A DNA stretch of 64,000 bases from assembly GCF_023159225.1 (NCBI RefSeq), contig NC_063161.1, forward strand, positions 5,882,580 to 5,946,579. Reading direction: 5' to 3'. The notes under the pieces were generated by a model. It made no database searches. It saw only the letters and a list, made by a program, of their open reading frames with translations, and was not told the DNA's origin. Of this stretch, positions 1 to 10,915 are shown one piece after another. Within the stretch, counting starts at the first letter, position 1. Each line of letters starts with the position of its first letter. Source of the stretch: Perognathus longimembris pacificus. Taxonomy: Eukaryota; Chordata; Mammalia; Rodentia; Heteromyidae. The position numbers were made by a program, and so were the translations under genes.

Positions 1-826
1 TTCATGGAGTACATTTCTAAGACTAGGACATTTTTGAAATAATGTTTATTCTGATTCTAAGTGCTATATATAGCAGACAAAAATTTATCTGTTACATGAA
101 TAAGAAAAAGCTATATGCTAATGGAGCATGCTTTTAAAATCCTTTGAAAACACTCACCTTACATGCTTGTATTTGAACTTGCCAGTCTTCTTTTTGCTCA
201 TGTGTGTTCTCCTTTGTCACAATTTCCATTGTATACTTTGCCTATTAACTCAAGAAGACCACTTTCTTTTGGACTTTGTTGAACTTAATTATACACAACC
301 TAACTATATTCTAATACTGCAAATATCACCATAAATGGATAAAATTGCCCATGTGAAATTGTGTCCTGTGCTTTTAGGCTTTAACACAAATAGAAAAATG
401 CTTCATTTTCATAAAAAAAATCAATATAAAAGGATTGTTTTCTGCTTATAAAATGGTTGTTGAATGTTTCTATGTTAAAAAATACATATATATATATACA
501 TGTATATGTATATATGACAGTTTTAAACTGGGTAGTGACTGCCCTGCTGGATAGACTGGATAGTGATTCCTGTTAGTACTTATATTTTATGTCAAGTGCT
601 TTTACCTGGCCATTGCAGGCTGGAGGGTATTCAGTGCTTAGACCCCTATTCTGTTATAGAGGTTTACTTGCAGGTAGCTGACCCCAGAGTCAGTATTTCT
701 GCCATACTTAGGAAATAGCTTGTTTTCATAGGTTCAAAGGAGTTGCTTTGGTGTTCATTTAATTACCTAAGGAAATATGGAAGTACTTTAGTTATTAACA
801 TATGGAATTAACATTCATATTCCATT
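1..826. other. Upstream flank, no recognised feature
   Basis: AT-rich unique sequence with a short TA-rich run at about 483-515. It could include the end of an upstream gene's UTR, but nothing here supports one. Confidence 0.5.
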
Positions 827-836
827 GGTCAGCTTT

Positions 837-1052
837 TTGTTTTGTGGGTTGTTTTTTTTGTGCCAGTCCTGGTGCTTGAACTCAGGGCCTGAGCACTCTC
901 CCTGGCTTCTTTTTGCTTGAGGGTAGCACTCTACCTCTTGAGCCACAGCACCACTTCTGGCTTTTTCTATATATGTGGTGCTGAGGAATCGAACCCAGGG
1001 CTTCATATATATGAAGTGAGCACTTTACCACTAGGCCATATTCCTAGCCCCG
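837..1052 (-). mobile_element. IDL-Geo dimeric SINE, older subfamily
   Basis: Read on the - strand it has the tRNA-Ala-like head, the CAGCACCACAT linker, the Geo half and an A-tail (T run at 853-860). It is flanked by a 10-bp direct repeat GGTCAGCTTT at 827-836 and 1053-1062, a clean target duplication. Confidence 0.9.
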
Positions 1053-1084
1053 GGTCAGCTTTATGGAAGGAAACTTACTGGCAG

Positions 1085-1235
1085 TGCTGGGGCTTGAACT
1101 TTGGGCCTTTACTTTGTAAGGTAGTCTACCACTTGAACCACACCTATAGTCAATTTTGGCCTTGGTTATTTATTCCTGGTGCTACTATCCTTTTGCTTCT
1201 CAGAGATGACAGTTGCATGTCCTCATGCCCAGCCC
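1085..1235 (-). mobile_element. Diverged Geo/B1-like SINE remnant
   Basis: Weak similarity to the antisense Geo start (GGGGCTTGAACTT) and to the CTACCACTTGAACCAC core. Old and incomplete. Confidence 0.4.
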
Positions 1236-1259
1236 ACTAATTTTCAAAATAAACACCAT

Positions 1260-1492
1260 AGCTGGCGCTAGTGGCTCAGTCCTCTAATCTTTGCTGCTCA
1301 GGAGACTGAGATCTGAGGATCGCAGTTTGGACCAGCCTGGGCAGGCAGGTACATGGGACTTCTCCAGTTAACCAAAAAGCCGCAATTGGTGCTGTGGCTC
1401 AAGCGATAGAACGCTAGTTCTGAGCCATAAAAAGCTCTGGAACAGCATCCAGGCCCTGAGTCCTTGTCCCAGTGCACACACGCACACCCCAA
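1260..1492 (+). mobile_element. B1-Geo composite SINE, old
   Basis: A 7SL/B1-like head (GGCTCAGTCCTCTAATC, GGAGACTGAGATCTGAGG) is followed by the linker TCTCCAGTTAACC and then the Geo half from GCTGTGGCTCAAGCG. It is diverged, with a CA-rich tail. Confidence 0.75.
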
Positions 1493-1497
1493 AAAAC

Positions 1498-1690
1498 GGG
1501 GGCTGGGAAGGTGGCTTAGTGGTAGAGTGCTTGCCTAACATGCGTGAAGCCCTGGGTTCGATTCCTTAGTATCCCATAAACAGAAAAAGGAAGTGGCTCA
1601 CGTGGTGGAGTGCTAGCCTTGAGCAAAGGAAGCTCAGCCATGGAGCCACGGCCCTGAGTTCAAGTCCCAGGACTGAAAAAACAAACAGCT
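1498..1690 (+). mobile_element. IDL-Geo SINE, older subfamily
   Basis: Head GGTGGCTTAGTGGTAGAG with B box GGTTCGATTCC, linker CCCATAAACAG, a shortened Geo half and an AAAAAACAAAC tail. It lies just upstream of the promoter CpG island. Confidence 0.85.
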
Positions 1691-2011
1691 TCAGAAGAAA
1701 TTGCGCTTTGGTGGCGGTGCTCCTCTGTAGTCCAAGCGTCTGGGTCACCGAGGCTGAAGGATGGTTTGAGTTAGAGCCGGTTGTAGGCTCCCCAGCCACT
1801 GCCAGTCATTTTACTGAGAAAGATTGGAAGGCCCCAGCCTGTCTTGGAAGAATGGGGAAAGGAGACAATTTCTGGGGTGCGCAGTTTTGTGGTAGTGGGT
1901 GTGAAGTGGGCTGGAATTATTCGGGTGAGTCCAGGGAAGTCTGCGGGCTCCCACCGCTCCCCAGGCTTGGACGGGCGCCAGCGCGCTCCGCCACGCCCCC
2001 TCTCCCGAGAG

Positions 2012-2016
2012 CCAAT
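2012..2016 (+). promoter_or_regulatory. CCAAT box
   Basis: The motif gagCCAATcacc lies about 210 bp upstream of the ATG inside the CpG island, in the orientation and range of NF-Y sites. Confidence 0.45.
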
Positions 2017-2092
2017 CACCTTTCCAGGGGCGTTCCTGGGCCCGCAACTTCCTCCCCGCGGCTCCGTCACGGGAGGCGGTGCGCCCTCTGGC

Positions 2093-2101
2093 CCGGAAGT
2101 G
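2093..2101 (+). promoter_or_regulatory. ETS-family core motif CCGGAAGTG
   Basis: Exact ETS/GABPA-type core about 125 bp upstream of the ATG. In TATA-less mammalian promoters such sites commonly mark or overlap the TSS. Occupancy is an inference. Confidence 0.5.
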
Positions 2102-2225
2102 GTCGAGGCGGTGGCTTGCGAGGGCGGGGCCTGTGGCGCTCAGGCCTGGTGCTCGGCTCTTCCCAAGTCTGCGGGCTGAGGCGTCTGAGAGGAAAGTGTG
2201 GCTAGGTCTGCGGGTGGTCGCCCCA

Positions 2226-2279
2226 ATGGCCTCCGTGCTGTCCTACGAGAGCCTGGTCCACGCCGTGGCTGGCGCCGTG
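2226..2279 (+). CDS. SLC25A17: SLC25A17 coding exon 1 (residues 1-18)
   Basis: Encodes MASVLSYESLVHAVAGAV, the start of transmembrane helix 1. The ATG at 2226 lies in a CpG-rich region and has G at +4 but a pyrimidine (C) at -3, so the Kozak context is moderate. I saw no upstream ATG in the preceding 120 nt. The exon ends in phase 0 at donor gtgagg (2280). An apparent 129-codon frame from 2079 reads through this exon in another frame and is not a gene. Confidence 0.96.
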
Positions 2280-2667
2280 GTGAGGCGGGGTCTCCACGCC
2301 CGGGGCTCTCGGGGGTCCTCGGAACATGGTTGGGGCCTGGTCGGGAGGGGGTGGGCGTGTGGGTGGGGCTTGGTGCGGGAAGCGGAGGGTGGGCGTGCTG
2401 GGAGGCCTTGGGCGAGGGACGCCCGCCCCTCCCTTCCTCCCTCCCCCTTTCACCTTGGTCTAGGCTAGGAGACAGCTAGTCACAAATGCCTCAGGGAGTC
2501 GGAAGAAGAGAACTTTGGCCCTTTGGTTCTTTCTGAATTATTTTCCTGTGACGCCCCCACTGCACAGACTTTGTCTGGGTGGGTCCTAGGAGCCACCATG
2601 CCAGCTTTCTTGAAGGTGTTTGGTTTTTTTAAATAGCATCAATTAATTGTACAAAAGAATCTGTTTG

Positions 2668-2857
2668 TTTTTTTCCCCAGTCCTGGGCTTGAGCTCAGGG
2701 ATCCCTGGCTTCTTTTTGCTCAAGGCTAGCACTCTGCCACTTCAGCCACAGCACCACTTCTGGCTTTTCCTGTTTATGTGGTGCTAAGGAATTGAACCCA
2801 GGGCTTCATGTATAAGAGGCAAGCACTCTACCACTAGACCATATTCCCAGCCCCAGG
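2668..2857 (-). mobile_element. IDL-Geo SINE in intron 1
   Basis: Antisense copy with a short deletion at the start of Geo (the CTGAGCACTGT segment is missing). Confidence 0.85.
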
Positions 2858-2976
2858 TTATCATTTTTTGACATGTCCATATATGCCTACTGTACCTTGA
2901 ACAGACTCCTTTCTGGCTATTTAAGATTTTTTTTTATAAGCATACAGTTTTGTACAAGGGGAGTTTCATTAGGATA

Positions 2977-3208
2977 TAGGAGGGGGGAGCAGGGCTTGAA
3001 CTCAGAGCCTAGGGGCTGATCCTGAGCCTTTCTGCTCAAGGCTAGCACTCTAGCACTTTTGGTTACAGCTCCACTTTTGGTTTTCTGGTGGTTAACCAGA
3101 GTTAATAGTCTCATGGACTTTCCTGTGGGGGCTGGCTTCAAACTGCAATCCTTAGATCTCAGCTTCCTGAGTAGATAGGAATACAAGTGTGAGTCACCGG
3201 CACCTGGC
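2977..3208 (-). mobile_element. B1-Geo composite SINE
   Basis: Antisense Geo half, GGTTAACCAGAGTTAA linker and B1-like head ending GTGAGTCACCGGCACCTGGC. ATTAGGA repeats occur on both sides (about 2968 and 3209). Confidence 0.8.
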
Positions 3209-3418
3209 TTATTAGGACATCTTTAAACATGCAGACAAAGTACACATTCAGCTTCTGCTCCATCACTGTCCCTTACCCTCTCAAAACAGTATCAAGAGGT
3301 TCTATGTAAAAGTAGGAGGACTTTGTTCACACCTATCTCCCCTTTAAATCAAGATCAATGTTATCCACCACAGGAGTTATTGACAAGTGTGCACTTGTTT
3401 CTTGAACTTGTGGATGTC

Positions 3419-4354
3419 TGTTAAAATATATTAGACATTGCCAGGAACCACACAGACACCCAGATACAGAAGAACAAAGGAAAGGTTTATGGCCAGCAAA
3501 AGGGCTGTCAAGAGGTCTATTGTCTGCCATGTCTGCCTTGACATATATAACCTAGCAGGTCTTGGAGGCATGGATGTGTAGCCCAGGGGGCCTCACTGTG
3601 TGGGGCTATAATTGATAGCAGCTGTCAAGTGGTCCTGCAGCTTCCTTGACCCGGGAGGTCACTTGTAAGGGGATCTTGTTGCCTTACATAATTGCCCTTA
3701 AAGAGTGCCATCTAAAGGCAGAGGGGGTGGAGACTAATTATTTACTGCCCTCTCTAGATGGGCCTGGTGTTGCCTAGGGAAGGAGCATGCTAAGCTATGG
3801 GAGAGGAGGCTATCAGGCTTACAATGTCTAAGCTTCATTTAACACCCCTTCTTCCTTGTGATAGTAATGAGTAGAAAAGCAGTCAGCAGGGCTGGGAATA
3901 TGGCCTAGTGGCAAGAGTGCTTGCCTCGTATACATGAAGCCCTGGGTTCGATTCCTCAGCACCACATATATAGAAAAGACCAGAAGTGCCGCTACAGTGC
4001 TCATGCCCTGAGTCCAAGGCCCAGGACTGGCAAAAAAAAATTTAAAAAAAGAAAAGCAGTCAGCATGCAGATGGCAGGATAAGCTGATAAACTCAGACTT
4101 GCCTGACAATGAATAGGGGTAGGGAGCTACAAAAGAATGAAGTAAGACTTGCCAAGTATGGATAAAAGAATAAGGAAAAGACAGGATACTCAATTTTTGG
4201 CAATGTCACAACCTTATAGGAAACAGAAAGGAGACCTGCCAATCAAAACCGTCCCCAAGGACCCCAATTCTCCCTATTTAATCCGTCCAATCTCTATAAG
4301 GAAGAAGATAGCACAAGATGGTGACACAGGCTCAAGTATTGTCTTTGTGTAGCA
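3419..4354 (-). mobile_element. Probable solo LTR of an endogenous retrovirus
   Basis: An otherwise unexplained stretch of about 0.75 kb (excluding an inserted SINE). It starts TGTTAAAA and ends GTGTAGCA on the + strand, with a possible 4-bp duplication TGTC at 3415-3418 and 4355-4358. Its composition resembles an LTR read backwards. There is no coding remnant, and the class cannot be assigned by eye. Confidence 0.4.
3889..4050 (+). mobile_element. IDL-Geo SINE inside the LTR, deleted Geo half
   Basis: Flanked by a 15-bp direct repeat GAAAAGCAGTCAGCA (3874-3888 and 4051-4065). The IDL half is complete, but about 50 bp of the Geo half is missing. Confidence 0.9.
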
Positions 4355-4681
4355 TGTCTGTGCCACAACTCTTCTGCCATATTTTTTTTCTAACAAACTT
4401 TCAGATCACCTTTCCTATGTATGCATCTTGCCTAAATTCTTCTCACCAGATGCAATGACTGAGGCCAACTTAGCTGGCCTAAATTTCTTGGAATCTTCCT
4501 ATTGGCTTGTATAGCTTCCCTTCTGATTTTTCTCCTCTTCCGCTGACTGTTCTCATCCTTCAGTAGCTGTCAGCACATACATTAGCCATTTTCAGTCACT
4601 GACTTCAGAGGAACATCACTGAATTCTCTCCTTTTGGTCCCCAGAAACTTCGCTATGAGCTCTTCTTTTTGCTGGCTAGGG

Positions 4682-5127
4682 ACTGAGTCTCACAGACTTT
4701 TCTCCCCTTGATGCCTTGGAACCGTGGTCCTCTGACCTCATTCTGCCAAGTATCTAGAATTACAGGTATGAGCCACTGGCACCCAGCTGAGCTGGTTACT
4801 TTAAAAAAGAAGTTGTTTCCTTCTTAGTTGTGTGTGGGGGCTATGATCTCCCATATCAGGTCTCCTGTTGGAGCTGGGTTTGCATGTGTATGCCACATGC
4901 CTACTTGAGATGAATTGTTGCAGTCCTTTGCCTAGGCTATAGAAGTAGTATCCTCCTTCCACAGTCTCCTGCAAAGCTATGGTGATAGGCACACACCATT
5001 GCATTGAGCTACAGGTTGAAAAACAGTCCTGTGGACTTTTCTGTCCAGGAAGGCCTGGAACTGTGACCCTTGAGTCTCAACATCCCAAGTAGCTAGGATT
5101 ACAGCTAGGAGCCAGTGCCTGGCTCCT
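4682..5127 (-). mobile_element. Two B1-like head fragments with a diverged B1-like segment between
   Basis: Segments 4682-4790 and 5026-5127 read as antisense 7SL-like heads ending GAGCCACTGGCACCCAGC and GAGCCAGTGCCTGGC. The part between is more diverged and uncertain. Confidence 0.55.
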
Positions 5128-5299
5128 AACTTTTAGTTGCTACAAAAGGAAAAATGTAAGCACAAAAATATAATTATACTTAGTGATTAAAATAATGTGT
5201 GTGTTTATAACAGTGTAGTATTGTAGTGATTAAGTCTCCTAAACATAATGTTCAAACAAAGCTTAGAGATAATAGTGGAGAGGCAGCTAGTAAGTAAAG

Positions 5300-5425
5300 T
5301 TGGGCAAGAGTACTTGAGTGCCTTTCTTGAGCCAGGCAGCCTAGGTTAGGATCCACTTATGCTTCTCATTAGTGGTGTGACTTTGGTATGCTACCTGGAG
5401 TAATTGCTTCTGCCTAAAGGGTTGT
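5300..5425 (+). mobile_element. MIR SINE remnant
   Basis: Shows the MIR core order: GGATCCACTTATGC, then GTGTGACTTTGG, then ACCTGG. An ancient mammalian repeat. Confidence 0.55.
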
Positions 5426-5607
5426 TGGTTTCAAGATGTTGACTTACAATCTTTGAATTGGCCTAGCAACTTTTTTGTTTTTACTCAGTTCTTTCCAAGT
5501 TCTACATTCTCAAATATTAGGTGTGATGTTATTTAGGTAGACATGATTTTTTTCCCCACTGCTGGTGGATTAAAGTTGATCAAATAGAGTGTCAGAGTAT
5601 TATTGTG

Positions 5608-5945
5608 CGAGCCAGGCATGGTAGTATGTGCCTGTAATCCTACCTAAGCAGAAGGTGGAGATTATGAGAATCTCATTTTGAGGCCAGCCCAGGTAAAAAG
5701 TAAATGAACCACCTATCTAACAAACAAACTGAGTTCCAGCTGTGGTCCCACCCATGAAGGAGGCATAAGTAGGAGGTTGACAGTCCAAGGCAGCCAGAAC
5801 AAAAATATGAGACCCTCTCTCACAGAAAACTAAAACAAAAAGGTCTTAGGGAAGTGTGGCTCGAAGTGGTAGAGCACTAGCCTTGAGCTGAGGAGCTCAG
5901 GAACAGTACTCAGGCCCAGAGTTCAAGCCCCACAACCAACCAACC
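5608..5945 (+). mobile_element. Trimeric B1 - B1-like - Geo composite
   Basis: A B1-type head (GCCAGGCATGG, GCCTGTAATCC) is followed by a second B1-like unit ending GAGACCCTCTCTCAC. A Geo half from GTGTGGCTCGAAGTGG to GTTCAAGCCCC follows, then a (CCAA)n tail. Confidence 0.6.
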
Positions 5946-5956
5946 AACCAACCAAA

Positions 5957-5960
5957 AAAG

Positions 5961-5994
<34 letters not shown>
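5957..5994 (+). repeat. (GA)n microsatellite
   Basis: Short purine run in the tail of the preceding SINE. Confidence 0.85.
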
Positions 5995-5995
<1 letters not shown>

Positions 5996-6004
5996 CAGAT
6001 AGAC

Positions 6005-6157
6005 AGATACTAGTGCTCTACCACTTAAACCACAGCTCCACTTCTGGCTTTCTGATAGTTAATTGGAATTAAACAGTCTCATGGACTTTCCTGCCCAGGC
6101 TGGCTTCGAGCTGGGATCCTCAGATCTCAACTCCTGAATTGCTAGGCACACCTGGCT
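6005..6157 (-). mobile_element. B1-Geo SINE, truncated
   Basis: Antisense end of Geo, AGTTAATTGGAATTAAAC linker and B1-like head. Most of the Geo half is absent next to the (GA)n run. Confidence 0.7.
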
Positions 6158-6335
6158 CTAGTACCCAGTTTTAATTGTAAATATTCCTATACAGTTACTG
6201 GCATTTTTCTGCATTTATTTTGCTTTTTTATGCCTGTGTCAGAATAATAACAAAAATTGTATCGTAATACATGCAGTATTCTACAGCTCTTTTTTTTTTT
6301 TAAACAAAGAAATGTGGTATAAGAACTGAAAAGGC

Positions 6336-6549
6336 GGGCTGGGAATATGGCCTAGAGGCAGGAGTGCTTGCCTTGTATACATGAAGCACTGGGTTCGAAT
6401 CCTCAGCACCACATATATAGAAAAGGCCAGAAGTGGCGCTGTGGCTCAAGTGGTAGAGTGCTAGCCTTGAGCAAAAGGAAGCCAGGGACAGTGCTCAGGC
6501 CCTGAGTCCAAGCTCCAGGACTGGCAAAAACAAACAAACAAACAAACAA
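6336..6549 (+). mobile_element. IDL-Geo SINE with perfect 15-bp target duplication
   Basis: Direct repeat AAGAACTGAAAAGGC at 6321-6335 and 6550-6564 without a mismatch. Full head, linker and Geo half, with a (CAAA)n tail. Confidence 0.95.
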
Positions 6550-6564
6550 AAGAACTGAAAAGGC

Positions 6565-7660
6565 ATTTTGGTATAAGGCTTAACTATTAGTGTCATTTTG
6601 GATAATTTCTATTTTTCTGAGAGTAGCCATCTTGCCTACTGGGCTGTCATGAGGAATTCCCATGACAAACATTTGCAGAACAACTATTGTAGTATGACCA
6701 TAATTATTCATTTCTGATTTCAATGTACTCTAGAAACATAGTATTTGTATCCATTTTAGACAGTGAATGTGTACAAGGCCTGGGGCTTGGTTCAATACCA
6801 AAAGTATGACAAATGGAATTGAAATGTTTCCTTTTCTCACTTGGCAATTCCATCCATTCTTTCACTCAGAAAATCTCACCTTTTTCTTTGTAAAAGACTC
6901 AAATAGAGGGTACTTGGGTTGAGCTTTCTCACTTTTCTGTTTTTCTAGTTAGAAAGCCAACTGTAGTTTATGTTTCCTATATTGTGGTCTCATAGGGAAA
7001 ACAGACTGGTCCAATCTGCTACCTTTGATCTTGGCCTTTTCCTCCACTCCACTCCCAGTTATATTCTGGAACTCTGCTCCATTAATTTCACCTCTTCCCT
7101 GTATCCTTAACCCTCTCTCCAGCATTCACTTTCCCTCAGTCCCCAAATATGCCCAGTCCTGACCTGCCAGAAAACTATCATCTACTGCTAAGACTGTCTC
7201 CTCCTTCAGCTATTGCTCGTTCCCTTCCTTTCATGCCAAGGTTATTTCAAGAATACTCTTCATTCACATTCACTGCCATTCCTGCCTATTCCATTTGAAC
7301 ATCGGAATTGTTCTTCCAAAGGTCGTGCCTGAGCTTCTCAGGCGTGAGAAAGTGACTGTTTTTGCATTCTAATTTGATTTTTTTTGGCTCAATAACAATT
7401 TCACTTTTAGAATGAACTTTGAAACCCACCTTTGTAGCACTATGTGTCCATGGTCCCTAATTCAATTATAACCTGTTATACTAGCTTTGACAGGCATTGG
7501 TCCCAAATTTCCAAATAAGGAAAGTCAGTATGAGATTTTGAACTTACCTGTTATATAATAATTATGGAATTGAGCTTAGGTTTACTTGGACTTGTTCTAG
7601 ATTTGCTGTACATAAAGGTAATGCTCGAAACACTCAGGCATGTTGTCCATTAGACTTACC
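6565..7660. other. Intron 1 segment, no recognised feature
   Basis: Unique-looking sequence, pyrimidine-rich at about 7021-7300. No exon signal or recognisable repeat. Confidence 0.5.
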
Positions 7661-8013
7661 TTCTTCCTTAGTGCTAGAGATTGAACCCAAGGCTTTGTTC
7701 ATGCTAAGCTCACATTCTACCATTGACCTACAGCCAAACCTCTCCATTAGGTTCCTTGTTTAACTTAATATATCTGTCTCTGTATCTGTATGAGGATTAG
7801 CTTGATTATAGGTAATAGAAAAGTCTTAAATTAACTGATTAGATAACATTTTTGAATATGGCTTTCAATCTTTACAATATTATCTTAGGTTTTTTTTTTT
7901 ATTAACTGTATTTTTTTTTAATCTTTAAATTTTGGGGGTACTTTTGTACTAGGGATCCAACCTAGAACATTGTACTTACTAGGCAAGTGTTTTGCCACTG
8001 AGCTATGTCCCAG
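7661..8013 (-). mobile_element. Two old monomeric ID-like elements
   Basis: Segments 7661-7740 and 7925-8013 each read as antisense ID: B box region GATTGAACCCAAGGC or GGATCCAACCTAGAAC, then a head ending in GAGCTATGTCCCAGCCC. Neither has a Geo half. Confidence 0.6.
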
Positions 8014-8021
8014 CCCTTAGG

Positions 8022-8029
<8 letters not shown>

Positions 8030-8052
<23 letters not shown>

Positions 8053-8245
8053 GGCCAGTCCTGGGCCTTGGACTCAGGGCCTGAGCACTGTCCCTGGCTT
8101 CTTTTTGCTCAAGGCTAGCACTCTGCCACTTGAGCCACAGCGCCGCTTCTGGCCGTTTTCTGTATATGTGGTGCTGGGGAATCGAACCTAGGGCCTCGTG
8201 TATCCGAGGCAGGCACTCTTGCCACTAGGCTATATCCCCGGCCCC
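8030..8245 (-). mobile_element. IDL-Geo SINE, youngest subfamily
   Basis: Carries the diagnostic antisense CTAGGCTATATCCCCGGCC and GAACCTAGGGCCTCGTG. Perfect 16-bp direct repeat CCCTTAGGAGGTTTTT at 8014-8029 and 8246-8261. Long T-tract. Confidence 0.95.
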
Positions 8246-8567
8246 CCCTTAGGAGGTTTTTGGTGGTTGTTTTTTGTTTTTGTCTCATACTTGCTAATCA
8301 AACTTGCAACCACTTGAGCCATACCTCATAGCTCCTTTCGTTTTTAGTTATTTTTTACGTAGGGTACTATATTTTTTGGCCTGGACTGCAATCTTACTCA
8401 TACCTTCTACACAGTAGAACGACAGTCAAATATCTGTTGACATGAGGTCTCCCTCTTTTTGCCTTCACTGACCTTGAATCAACATCTTCCCCATCATTGC
8501 CTCCATAATATCTGCCACTAATTTTTACCCTTTGTTTTTGGAGCTGGGGGTGGGGGGTGGGGCAGGA

Positions 8568-8758
8568 AGGCAGTCCTGGGGCTTGAATTCAGGGCCTCAG
8601 CACTGTCCCTGAGCTTCTTTTTGCTCAAGGCTAGCACTCTACCACTTGAGCCACAGTGCTACTTCTGGCTTTTTTTTTCTGTTTATATGCTGAGGAATCG
8701 AACCCAGGGCTTCATGCGTGCTAAGCAAGCACTCTACCACTAAGCCACATTCCCAGCC
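8568..8758 (-). mobile_element. IDL-Geo SINE, older subfamily
   Basis: Head reads AAGCCACATTCCCAGCCC and linker GCTAAGCAAGC, diagnostic of older copies. A young copy is inserted at its head end. Confidence 0.85.
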
Positions 8759-8768
8759 CTGTTTCTTC

Positions 8769-8998
8769 TTCTTTTTTTTTTTTTTTTTTTGCCAGTCCTG
8801 GGGCTTGGACTCAGGGCCTGAGCACTGTCCCTGGCTTCTTTTTGCTCAAGGCTAGCACTCTGCCACTTGAGCCACAGTGCCACTTCTGGCCATTTTCTGT
8901 ATATATGGTGCTGGGGAATTGAACCCAGGGCCTCATGTATAGGAGACAAGCACTCTTTGCCACTAGGCCATATCCCCAGCCCCCAGCCCCCAGCCCCC
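8769..8998 (-). mobile_element. IDL-Geo SINE, younger, with CAGCCCC tandem at its head
   Basis: Target repeat AGCCcTGTTTCTT / AGCCtTGTTTCTT on each side. The 5' terminal bases are repeated three times (CCAGCCC units at 8978-8998), a small terminal amplification. Confidence 0.9.
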
Positions 8999-9264
8999 AG
9001 CCTTGTTTCTTTTTAAAAGAACTTGCTGTTCCCCAAGGAAATCAGCTCTCCTACCTTTGTCACTGAGTTGAAGTGGGAAAATAATGATCCTTCTTTTGAG
9101 TTACAGTCCAAATTGTCAGTACATGAATGATTTGAAAACTAAATAAATTTATAAAATAAATGTAGAGTTATAAAACAAATGTAGAGTGAGTCAGGTGGTT
9201 GGACCCCAAAGTGCCTAACAGGAATCAACTATCCTTCTGGAAACAACATCAAAAATAAAATTCT

Positions 9265-9712
9265 AGCGGTGGGCCAATGACTCGCATTTGTAATTCTAGC
9301 CACTTGGGAAGCTGAAATATAAGGATCAAGGTTCAAAGCTAGCTTAAAGAGGGGCAGAAGAGTCTGTGAAACTCTTGTTTGTTTTTGTTTGTTTGTTTGA
9401 TTTTGTTTTGGCCAGTCCTGGGCCTTGGACTCAGGGCCTGAGCACTTTCCCTGGCTTCTTTTTGCTCAAGGCTAGCACTCTGCCACTTGAGCCACAGCGC
9501 CACTTCTGGCCATTTTCTCTATATGTGGTGCTGAGGAATCGAACCCAGGGCTTCATGTATAGGACGCAAGCACTCTTGCCGCTAGGCCATATTCCCAGCC
9601 CATGCGAAACTCTTATCTCCAATTAATTAACCCCAAAAAGCTCAAAGTGGAGCTGTGTTCAGGGACAGCTCCCAGACCCTGAGTTCAAGCCTCAGTACCA
9701 GCAAATAAAATA
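9265..9712 (+). mobile_element. B1-Geo SINE interrupted by an IDL-Geo
   Basis: Head at 9265-9376; linker and Geo half resume at 9604 with GCGAAACTCTTATCTCC. The two halves join seamlessly when the antisense insertion is removed. Confidence 0.85.
9377..9603 (-). mobile_element. IDL-Geo SINE nested in a B1-Geo
   Basis: Flanking repeats gTGAAACTCTT and gCGAAACTCTT mark the target duplication within the older SINE. (GTTT)n tail. Confidence 0.9.
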
Positions 9713-10108
9713 AGATTCTAAGGAAAATGAGCAGCTTAGTCCAAACTAAGACAAGTGAGGCAGGAAAATCCAGAACAGTGGACGATAGCAACAGTCTTGC
9801 ATAGAGTAAGAAAACAGAGTTTTAAGTCAGAATAGAAAAGTTACTGTAGGAAGAAAATAGAAGGGAGTAGCATAGTCCAGAGCGTCTGTCTGGCGCAGAT
9901 GATGTGTGAGATCCTGAGATGGAAACCTACCACTACCAGAATAGTTAGGAAATGCCTCAAGAAAAGAAGTTTGGCCAAGCATATTTGAGACTTAACCAAA
10001 CAGATTATGTAGAAGTGAAAAAAAATGTGTGATGATTAGGAGAATACTAAACACTGATTTAAGCAAAATTTGTAACGCTATTAGATGAGGAGAGAAAATG
10101 GTATAAGG

Positions 10109-10321
10109 GGACTGGGGATATGGCCTAGTGGCAAGAGTGTTTGCCTCGTATACATGAAGCCCTAGGTTCGATTCCCCAGCACCACATATACAGAAAATGG
10201 CCAGAAGTGGCGCCGTGACTCAAGTGGCAGAGAGTGCTAGCCTAGAGCAAAAGGAAGCCAGGGACAGTGCTCAGGCCCTGAGTTCAAGGCCCAGGACTGG
10301 CAAAAAGAAAAGGAAAAAAAA
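10109..10321 (+). mobile_element. IDL-Geo SINE with perfect 16-bp target duplication
   Basis: Direct repeat AGAAAATGGTATAAGG at 10093-10108 and 10322-10337. Confidence 0.95.
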
Positions 10322-10496
10322 AGAAAATGGTATAAGGTATAAGAGCTGAATTCTTATTCCCTGTCATAGAGTGTAAGTGAATACCTAAAATTATGATTTT
10401 AAAAGATGTCTGTGTATGATTCAATTATATGGAGAAAGGTAGGGCTAGACCTACTCTGTTTTGTCATTTATAGTATTTGACTTGCTTTTCTCTTAA

Positions 10497-10597
10497 GCTC
10501 AAGCCTGCCAGGAGAAGTCGCTATGTAGTCTTGTCTGGAACTGATGATCCACGTGACTTTACCTGGGACTACAGGCATGGACCATCACATTTCCTTT
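10497..10597 (-). mobile_element. B1-like monomer
   Basis: Antisense 7SL-like sequence with the ATGTAGTCTTGTCTGGAAC core and GGGACTACAGGCATG head. Confidence 0.65.
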
Positions 10598-10609
10598 GCT
10601 TATCTTTAT

Positions 10610-10852
10610 TTTTAGTGCTCTCTTTGTGGGGCTTGAACTCAGGGCATGGGCAACGTCCCTGAGTCTTATTTGCTCAAGGCTAGCTAGCACTCTACCACTG
10701 GAGCCATAGCTCCACTTCTGCCTCCCCTCCCCCCTTTTCTAGTTAATTGGATTTAGAGTCTCATGGACTTTCTGCTCTGGCTCACTTCCAACCATGATCC
10801 TCAGATCTCAGCCTTCTGAGTAGCTAGGATTGCAGGTGTGCCTGGCTTACAC
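10610..10852 (-). mobile_element. B1-Geo SINE
   Basis: Antisense Geo half, TAGTTAATTGG linker and B1-like head lacking the last bases of the usual GAGCCACC end. Contains a duplicated GCTAGCTAGCAC. Confidence 0.8.
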
Positions 10853-10915
10853 TTGGCTTTATACTACATGACTTCGTGTGCATGTTTTAAATACACATTT
10901 AAAACTAAATATTTG

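Larger units (their letters stand above)
1880..2480 (+). promoter_or_regulatory. CpG island promoter of SLC25A17
   Basis: A sharp rise in G+C and CpG around the first exon, with no TATA box. GC boxes are visible (for example GGGCGGGG near 2123), along with a CCAAT box and an ETS site. This is the usual architecture of a broadly expressed housekeeping gene. The TSS probably lies between about 2090 and 2170 (inference). No divergent gene was recognised on the - strand. Confidence 0.8.

Noticed and set aside
1..1880. 3' end of ST13, the expected upstream neighbour
   Set aside because: No coding exon or convincing UTR/polyadenylation pattern could be tied to it from sequence alone.
2079..2468. 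129-codon open frame over the first exon
   Set aside because: It has no ATG start, reads the SLC25A17 exon 1 in the wrong frame and continues into the intron; its arginine/glycine-rich content reflects CpG-island composition.
5941..6000. Repeated spaced units suggestive of a CRISPR array
   Set aside because: These are (CCAA)n and (GA)n simple repeats in a SINE tail, in a mammalian genome.
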